From the NCBI GenBank assembly GCA_963732415.1, contig CAVSZK010000021.1, positions 62,001 to 126,000 on the forward strand: 64,000 bases of DNA, written 5' to 3'. The stretch comes from RPQJ01 sp963732415. Lineage in GTDB: Bacteria > Pseudomonadota > Gammaproteobacteria > Steroidobacterales > Steroidobacteraceae. The first letter of the stretch is position 1; every line of letters starts with the position of its first letter. The notes under the pieces were generated by a model that worked only from the letters and a program-made list of their open reading frames with translations, was not told the DNA's origin and ran no database searches. Shown piece after piece: positions 58,770 through 64,000 of this stretch. The position numbers and the translations under genes are program-made.

Positions 58770-60440
58770 ATGTCTTCCAGACGCGGTGTGGGGTTGCGGA
58801 CCTGGGCGGCGCTGGCCGCGTGTTTCGTCGCGTTCTCGGCACCCGACCAGGCAGGCGCTGCCGGGTCCTCAAGGACGCGTCCGGACACAACCACGGCCGA
58901 GCCTGCTGGCGATTCAGTCGCGCAGGTGTCCGGTGCGCCGGCCGTTGTTACCGTCGCAAACCGGCTGATCGCCACCCTGAGGGTGGAGACACAGGGTGCA
59001 TCGCCCGAGGAGCGCGCCGAGGCGATCGAATTCCGCCTGGCTGAAATCATCAAGCGCGGGGGTCCGCTCGAGGTTACGACACGGGCCCGCCCGGATGGCG
59101 TGACCATCCTCGTGGACGGGAAAATTGCGTTCCGTTTAGTGGCAGCGGACGTCGATGCCCTGGCCGGGCAGACGCTGGGGTCGGCTGGAGCCGAGGCAGC
59201 CGACAACCTGCGCACGGCGCTGGCGGAAGTCCGCGAGGCAGAGGACGCCCAGGGTCTGCTGAAGGCTGCAGGCTACGCGCTGCTGGCGACTGCGATATTC
59301 GCGCTGCTCGCCTGGTTGCTGTTGCGTGGCTACCAGTGGTTCGCCCGCCACGTCAATGACTTCGTCCACCGACGATTGTCACACCTGCTGCCGTCGTGGA
59401 CCAGCCAGGTTGTTGGCGAAGCCGCGCTCGGCGGACTCTTCAAGCTGCCGCTGAAGCTGCTCGCGGTGCTGCTTGGCGTCCTGTTGACCTACGAGTGGGC
59501 GGCCTTCGTGCTGCAGCGATTCCCATACACGCGTCCGCTCGGTGAGTCGCTGCGCGACGACCTGCTTGCGGGGCTGGGCAGGTTCGGGGCATCAATGTTC
59601 GAGGCAGTCCCGGGCCTGCTGTTCGTAGTGCTGATCATGCTGCTCGCGCGGATCGCGGTCCGCGCGGTGCGGGCGTTCTTCAACGGCGTGCAACAGGGCC
59701 TGATACACGTGTCGGCACTGGACGAGAGCACGGCCCGGCCGACCGGCAAGCTGATCACGACTGGAATCTGGCTGCTGGCGATCGTCGCTGCGTATCCCTA
59801 CATCCCTGGCAGCAGCAGCGAGGCGTTCAAGGGCATCAGCGTGTTCGTGGGCCTGATGATGTCCATCGGCGCGTCGGGCGTCGTGAGCCAGCTAGTGAGC
59901 GGCCTGATGCTGATGTACACGCGGGCGATCAAGCCAGGCGAGTTCGTCCAGATCGGCGAAACCGAGGGTACGGTCAAGTCGGTCGGCTTCATCTCCACTC
60001 GCATCGAGACGCTGCGCCGCGAGGAAGTCAATGTCCCGAACTCCGTGATTTCGACCAGCGTCACGCGCAACTACTCGCGGCTGGCCGCACAGGGCGGCGT
60101 ATGGATCCCGACCAAGGTGACGATAGGTTACGACACGCCCTGGCGGCAGGTGAAGGCGATGTTAGTGCTGGCGGCGGACCGCACGGACGACATCTTGAAG
60201 GAGCCCGAGCCCCGCGTGCTGCAGACTGCACTGATGGACTACTACGTCGAGTACACGCTGCTTGTCAGCCTTGCGGCGCCCTCTGCCAAAGTCATCACGA
60301 TGGACCGGCTGCACGGCAACATCCAGGACGTGTTCAACGAGTACGGCGTGCAGATCATGTCGCCCAATTACCGCAGCGATCCCGAGACGCCGAAGATCGT
60401 GCCCAAGGAGAAGTGGTTCGAGCCGCCCGCTGTACGCTGA
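58770..60440 (+). CDS. MscS-type mechanosensitive channel with a periplasmic N-terminal domain
   Basis: Start 58770 gives 556 residues. A signal peptide or anchor (about 8-28) is followed by an N-terminal periplasmic domain (about 45-160), then membrane segments near 168-190, 225-250, 280-305 and 325-345, the MscS pore helix region 'FKGISVFVGLMMSIGASGVVSQLVSGLMLMYTRAI' in parts, and the cytoplasmic beta domain with 'VNVPNSVISTSVTRNYS' (about 440-530). It releases solutes upon hypo-osmotic shock. Ends close to the DksA-like gene on the other strand. Confidence 0.9.
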   Translation: MSSRRGVGLRTWAALAACFVAFSAPDQAGAAGSSRTRPDTTTAEPAGDSVAQVSGAPAVVTVANRLIATLRVETQGASPEERAEAIEFRLAEIIKRGGPLEVTTRARPDGVTILVDGKIAFRLVAADVDALAGQTLGSAGAEAADNLRTALAEVREAEDAQGLLKAAGYALLATAIFALLAWLLLRGYQWFARHVNDFVHRRLSHLLPSWTSQVVGEAALGGLFKLPLKLLAVLLGVLLTYEWAAFVLQRFPYTRPLGESLRDDLLAGLGRFGASMFEAVPGLLFVVLIMLLARIAVRAVRAFFNGVQQGLIHVSALDESTARPTGKLITTGIWLLAIVAAYPYIPGSSSEAFKGISVFVGLMMSIGASGVVSQLVSGLMLMYTRAIKPGEFVQIGETEGTVKSVGFISTRIETLRREEVNVPNSVISTSVTRNYSRLAAQGGVWIPTKVTIGYDTPWRQVKAMLVLAADRTDDILKEPEPRVLQTALMDYYVEYTLLVSLAAPSAKVITMDRLHGNIQDVFNEYGVQIMSPNYRSDPETPKIVPKEKWFEPPAVR

Positions 60441-60460
60441 CGGCACGCGCCACCGACGAC

Positions 60461-60859
60461 TCAGAGCGTGTGGCCGATGTGCTGGAAATGCGTCCGCTCG
60501 AACGTCGTCTGGCAGTCGTAGCATCGCGTCGCGGACGGCGTAGCCTGCAGGCGGTGAAACTCGATGGACCGCCCGCATTCCTCGCATTCCCCGTAACCGC
60601 CCTCCGCCATGCGGCGTTGCGCCGCTTCCACGGCCCGCAGTTCCTCGAGATCGCGGTCGATTTCCGCGAGGTTCACGTCGACGATCAGGTCGGCGAATGA
60701 TTCGTCCTCGAGGTCGTGGACCTCGTTTGCGATCTGCGCATACTGCTCCGAGTCGCTTTTTCGCAGCGTCTGCCGGATTTCACCGCGGAGCCTGCCTGCG
60801 CGATCACGCATCGTGGCCTTGAGTTCCGCCAACTGTGCTGCGTCGAGATGGTGCCTCAT
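60461..60859 (-). CDS. TraR/DksA-type zinc finger protein
   Basis: The ATG at 60859 gives 132 residues: an N-terminal coiled coil (about 8-85, 'AELKATMRDRAGRLRGEIRQ', 'DLEELRAVEAAQRRMA') and a C4 zinc finger with CEEC at 92-95 and CYDC at 113-116. DksA-like proteins enter the RNA polymerase secondary channel and adjust transcription with ppGpp; short proteins of this kind may be DksA2 or TraR-like. Acidic residues at the coiled-coil tip are hard to assign, so its class is uncertain. Confidence 0.85.
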   Translation of the reverse strand: MRHHLDAAQLAELKATMRDRAGRLRGEIRQTLRKSDSEQYAQIANEVHDLEDESFADLIVDVNLAEIDRDLEELRAVEAAQRRMAEGGYGECEECGRSIEFHRLQATPSATRCYDCQTTFERTHFQHIGHTL

Positions 60860-61066
60860 GTCACTACTCCGGCCAGGCGGCCGGCGAGGCCGGCGACGGC
60901 TGGCGCCAGCTGAGCATTGCCTGTCTGGGCGAATCCACCAATAGGGGATTACGCAGGCGCATCTCGGAAAGTTCGCCTGCTCCCCGGGGCACGGTGGGCC
61001 GGACGCCGGTTGACAAGGGCCGGAGGGCGGCGTAGCAAAGGCGTCCTCGGCGTGGAGGGGTATGGC

Positions 61067-61372
61067 TTGGATCACGGTCTCAAGTGCTGGAAGTGCGGTG
61101 CCTCGCTCGCCGACTACACGCTGCCGCTACGACGCATCGAGGAGTGTCGATCGTGCAGGGCCGAGCTGCACGTCTGCCGGATGTGTGAGTTCCACGACGT
61201 GTCGGTTGCCAAGCACTGCCGCGAGACGATCGCTGACGAGGTCAAGGACAAGGAGCGTGCCAATTTCTGCGATTATTTCCGTCCGACGGAGTCGGCGTAC
61301 CAGCCGGGTGACGTGTCGGCAGCCGACCGCGCCCGTGCCGACCTCGAGGCCCTGTTTGGCGGCCGCAAGTAG
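61067..61372 (+). CDS. Small Cys-rich zinc-ribbon protein
   Basis: No ATG lies near the conserved region. A TTG at 61067 has GGAGGGG six bases upstream and a GTG at 61052 is an alternative. The ~101-residue product starts LDHGLKCWKCGASLADYTLP with further Cys in 'EECRSCRAELHVCRMCEFHD', 'AKHCRET' and 'ANFCDYF', giving two probable zinc sites. I know similar proteins only as conserved hypotheticals. It lies between the divergent DksA-like gene and the M49-like peptidase, 38 bases before the latter. Confidence 0.65.
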   Translation: MDHGLKCWKCGASLADYTLPLRRIEECRSCRAELHVCRMCEFHDVSVAKHCRETIADEVKDKERANFCDYFRPTESAYQPGDVSAADRARADLEALFGGRK

Positions 61373-61410
61373 CCTGAGTTTACCCCAGTAATTTTCGGAG
61401 AGTGCCGATC

Positions 61411-63060
61411 ATGCCATCCAGCCGCGCCCGTGCCGTCTACCTCGCCGCCATGATTGCGGCTGCCGCGCTTCCGCGCCTTGCCGCCGCCGAGGATGGCCCC
61501 GCCGACACGACGCTCGTGCCTGCCCGGCCGGACATCTACGCACCGGTCACGCTTACCGCCGACCTCAAGGACCTCTCGGCGAAGGAGCGCTCGATGCTCG
61601 GGCTGTTCATCGACGCGGCCAAAGAGATGGATGACCTGTTCTGGGCGCAGACCTACCCCGGCGATCGCGGCAAGCTGATGGCGGGAATCGCCGACCCGAA
61701 CGTGCGCCGCTTCGTCGAGATCAACTACGGTCCCTGGGACCGACTCGAGGGCAATGAACCGTTCGTGCCTGGTGTTGGCGCGAAGCCGCCGGGCGCGGGT
61801 TTCTACCCGCTCGACATGACGAAACAGGAATTCGAGCGTGCCGACCTCCCGGGCAAGACCGGCGAGTACAGCGTTATCCGCCGCGACGCAGCCGGGAAGC
61901 TCACCGTCGTGCCCTACGGCGTCGAGTGGCAGGAGCCCTTGTCACGCACTGCCGGCCTGCTGGAGAAGGCCGCCGGCCTTGCCGAAGATCCTGGCCTTGC
62001 AAGGTACCTCGGCCTGCGCGCGAAGGCGCTCACCAGCGACGACTACCGCGCGAGCGAGATCGCCTGGCTGGACATGAAGGACAACCGGATAGATGTAGTG
62101 ATCGGTCCGATCGAGACCTACGACGACAAGCTGTTCGGCTACAAGGCGGCCTTCGAGGCCTATGTGCTGATCAAGGACATGGAATGGAGCAAGCGGCTGG
62201 CGCGCTACGCGGCGATGCTGCCGGGGCTGCAGCGAGGGCTTCCAGTGCCCGACGCCTACAAGGCCGAGGTGCCTGGCACCGACTCGGACCTGAACGCCTA
62301 CGATGCGGTGTACTACGCTGGCGACTGCAATACGGGGGCCAAGACGATCGCGGTCAACCTGCCGAATGATGTCGAGGTGCAGCTCGCCAAGGGCACACGG
62401 CGACTGCAACTCAAGAACGTGATGCGCGCCAAGTTCGACAAGATCATGGTGCCCATCGCCGGGGAGCTGATAGCGCCCGAGCAGCGCAAGCACGTGACCT
62501 TCGACGCTTTCTTCGCCAACACCATGTTCCACGAGGTCGCGCACGGGCTCGGCATCAAGAACACCGTGGACGGCAAGGGAACGGTCGGTGACGCGTTGAA
62601 GGAGCTCGACTCAGGGATAGAGGAGGGCAAGGCGGACGTGCTAGGCCTGTACATGGTCACCAGGCTGCACGAGCAGGGCGAGCTCGGCGGTGCGCTCGAC
62701 GACTATTACGTGACTTTCCTGGCCGGTATATTTCGCTCGGTGCGGTTCGGCTCGGCCGACGCGCACGGCGAGGCGAACATGATCCGCTTCAATTTCTTCG
62801 CCGACCGTGGCGCGTTCAGCCGCGACCCGCAGGGCTATTACCACGTGGACATGAAGAAGATGCGCGCCGCAGTGGATGCGCTTTCGTCAACGCTGCTGCA
62901 GCTGCAGGGGAATGGCGACTACGCGGGTGTCGAGAAGCTGATAGCGGACCTCGGTGTGATCCGGCCGGACCTCGCCGCGGACCTGGCGCGGCTCAAGAGC
63001 CGCGACATCCCGGTGGACGTGAACTTCATCCAGGGCAAGGCGGTGCTCGGCCTCGACTGA
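61411..63060 (+). CDS. Exported M49-like zinc peptidase
   Basis: Start 61411 follows CGGAGAG. The 549-residue protein has a signal peptide (about 1-27, ending LAAA) and a dipeptidyl-peptidase III-like domain. Zinc motifs are HEVAH at 374-378 and EEGKAD at 404-409. Canonical M49 has HELLGH (HExxxH) and EECRAE, so this belongs to the shorter HExxH branch of M49 found in bacteria. 'TLTADLKDLSAKERSMLGLF' and 'DAVYYAGDCNTGAKTIAVNLPND' are family blocks. It likely trims peptides in the periplasm; activity untested. Confidence 0.85.
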   Translation: MPSSRARAVYLAAMIAAAALPRLAAAEDGPADTTLVPARPDIYAPVTLTADLKDLSAKERSMLGLFIDAAKEMDDLFWAQTYPGDRGKLMAGIADPNVRRFVEINYGPWDRLEGNEPFVPGVGAKPPGAGFYPLDMTKQEFERADLPGKTGEYSVIRRDAAGKLTVVPYGVEWQEPLSRTAGLLEKAAGLAEDPGLARYLGLRAKALTSDDYRASEIAWLDMKDNRIDVVIGPIETYDDKLFGYKAAFEAYVLIKDMEWSKRLARYAAMLPGLQRGLPVPDAYKAEVPGTDSDLNAYDAVYYAGDCNTGAKTIAVNLPNDVEVQLAKGTRRLQLKNVMRAKFDKIMVPIAGELIAPEQRKHVTFDAFFANTMFHEVAHGLGIKNTVDGKGTVGDALKELDSGIEEGKADVLGLYMVTRLHEQGELGGALDDYYVTFLAGIFRSVRFGSADAHGEANMIRFNFFADRGAFSRDPQGYYHVDMKKMRAAVDALSSTLLQLQGNGDYAGVEKLIADLGVIRPDLAADLARLKSRDIPVDVNFIQGKAVLGLD

Positions 63061-63085
63061 TTTCCGGTCGTCCGCGGGCATCTGT

Positions 63086-63111
63086 CGCCGGTGTGCCGTG
63101 CACGCCCGGCG
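63086..63111. terminator. GC-rich hairpin between convergent genes
   Basis: CGCCGG and CCGGCG with an inner GTGC/GCAC pair form a stem broken by a small internal loop, in the 77-base gap between the M49-like and DUF4124-like genes. No T-run is present. Confidence 0.35.
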
Positions 63112-63137
63112 TGCTGACGTGCCCGGCGCAGCGGCTG

Positions 63138-63578
63138 TCAGCAGCGTGCGGCGTAGATCTTCGCGTCCACATCGCGCCAGCGGTTCCAGAGTTGCGCTGC
63201 CTCGCGCGCCGAATAGCCGGCGCGCATCCGCTCGTCCAGCCGCTCGCGATCCTCGCGCAGCTTTTGGCAGCGGCTGTCGACGGTGGCGGGACCTGCTACT
63301 GCGGTCCCTGCCGGGACCCGCCGTTCGGCCCGTGGCCGGGTCGCAGCCCGCGATGGCGCCGGCTCGATCGACGGCGCACGGCCCGTGCCTGGGTCGTGGA
63401 TGCGAAGCACGCGAGCCTCGGCAAGTGGTCCACAGGGACGATCGGAGTAGGCCACGGGCGTGGCGTTGCGGCACACGTAGACCGGTCGATCGATTGCCGC
63501 GGGCAGCGGCGCGGCGGCAAGACCAAGGACTGCGAGACACGCGGGGATTGCGACGGCGCGACAGGTCGGCGTGAGCAT
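63138..63578 (-). CDS. Exported DUF4124-like protein
   Basis: The 146-residue product has a signal peptide (about 1-28, ending LPAA) and a DUF4124-type start 'VYVCRNATPVAYSDRPCG' (usual form: yrC.d.nG.v.YsdrPC) with two Cys, a Pro/Arg-rich linker (about 65-100) and a helical C-terminus with two Cys (SRCQKLREDRERLDERMRAG to YAARC). The Cys pairs suggest disulfides in the periplasm. Function unknown. Confidence 0.72.
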   Translation of the reverse strand: MLTPTCRAVAIPACLAVLGLAAAPLPAAIDRPVYVCRNATPVAYSDRPCGPLAEARVLRIHDPGTGRAPSIEPAPSRAATRPRAERRVPAGTAVAGPATVDSRCQKLREDRERLDERMRAGYSAREAAQLWNRWRDVDAKIYAARC

Positions 63579-63772
63579 GATTCGCCCTCCATGGTTGACG
63601 CGTCGAGACTGCGCCGCACACCGACATTGGGCCAGCGGACTAAGTGGCGTGAATCAACAGATTTTGTGCACGGCCTGCGCGTGGGGAATCGCCGGTACGG
63701 GCTGGCCCGGGCGCCGACGAGAGTCCCTGGGCGAACCCGGCCCAGGCGGCGAAGTCCGCGGGCGAGGTCGGC

Positions 63773-64000
63773 TCAGGCGCGACCGACGTTGGCGTCCGTC
63801 GGCGAATGGAAATACTGGCTCTCTTCGGAGAATTCCTGCACCAACTGCCGTAGCTGATCGAGCCGGCCCTCGGCGGTGCTGATCGGCAGGCAGTCTTCGC
63901 AGCGCGGGTCGCCGCAGGGCTGGCGCGTGTACAGCCAGTACTGGACTGCGCCAGCAAGCAAGCCGTCGGCGATGTCCCACAGGTCCGCCTTTTCGTCGTT
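63773..64000 (-). CDS. Conserved protein (partial, N-terminus off the window)
   Basis: The reverse-strand frame is open from the window edge to a TGA at 63773-63775, giving 75 residues: NDEKADLWDIADGLLAGAVQ continues to 'WLYTRQPCGDPRCEDCLPIS' and a helical end 'EGRLDQLRQLVQEFSEESQYF'. The Cys spacing CGDPRCEDC could bind metal. An internal TTG would give only 62 residues, but the coding pattern continues upstream without change. I do not recognise the family. Confidence 0.6.
   Translation of the reverse strand, partial: NDEKADLWDIADGLLAGAVQYWLYTRQPCGDPRCEDCLPISTAEGRLDQLRQLVQEFSEESQYFHSPTDANVGRA

Noticed and set aside
62272..62284. GGTGCCTGGCACC matching the REP-like palindrome
   Set aside because: It lies inside the M49-like coding sequence, encodes VPGT in frame and lacks the AT-rich flanks and half copy of the intergenic elements.

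Overview
The window is high-GC chromosomal DNA from a Gram-negative bacterium, most probably an environmental gammaproteobacterium. TtcA, GlgA/GlgC, a PhaR-type regulator, a TraR/DksA-type zinc finger protein, an AspH-type hydroxylase, an RND pump, a TonB-dependent receptor and a MaoC/crotonase/FadD fatty-acid toolkit all point that way. The WS/DGAT wax-ester synthase, cholesterol-oxidase-like GMC enzyme and SdsA-type alkylsulfatase suggest a lipid-degrading lineage such as the Steroidobacter/Nevskiales/Woeseia sphere; that placement is inference. I see no rRNA, tRNA, CRISPR array, prophage or intact insertion sequence.

Layout. 1-4.7 kb: a partial MarR gene, a LysR/double-GFA pair and a divergent azoR-doxX-pirin operon (electrophile or quinone stress), then an orphan HicA-like gene. 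4.8-7.8 kb: a secreted EEP nuclease, a second LysR gene and two related ~40-residue membrane proteins. 8.0-15.8 kb: a co-directional run of WS/DGAT, OYE-type flavoenzyme, secreted HAD phosphatase, GMC oxidoreductase and exported alkylsulfatase. 15.9-21.6 kb: M3 peptidase, a proline-rich lipoprotein coupled to a secreted VOC protein, DUF1840 plus a membrane protein, a PaaG-like crotonase and a receiver-like protein. 21.8-27.4 kb: periplasmic cyclophilin, FadD, dienoyl-CoA isomerase-like crotonase, SDR and alanine dehydrogenase with a divergent Lrp regulator. 28-32.3 kb: retropepsin-like protease, TPR-sulfotransferase with methyltransferase, and a secreted protein. 32.3-39.7 kb: a large TonB receptor, a TPR-AspH hydroxylase and a PadR/sensor/lipoprotein/DUF192 cluster. 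39.9-45.3 kb: glycogen genes glgC and glgA (convergent), an Ada-like protein, PhaR and MaoC. 45.5-53.3 kb: cysteine synthase, a two-gene RND pump, M32 carboxypeptidase homologue and TtcA. 53.4-64 kb: a structured intergenic repeat, an amino-acid permease, a tightly overlapping cluster (broken phosphatase-ADP-ribosylglycohydrolase, zinc peptidase, ATP-grasp ligase), MscS channel, DksA-like protein, zinc-ribbon protein, M49-like peptidase and two small genes at the edge.

The most unusual items are the phosphatase/ARH - zinc peptidase - ATP-grasp cluster with a frameshifted first gene, an M32 homologue reading HExxQ instead of HExxH, an AspH homologue with Asn in place of an iron-binding His, the twin micro-membrane proteins, and several dispersed palindromic elements (REP-like) at gene ends.
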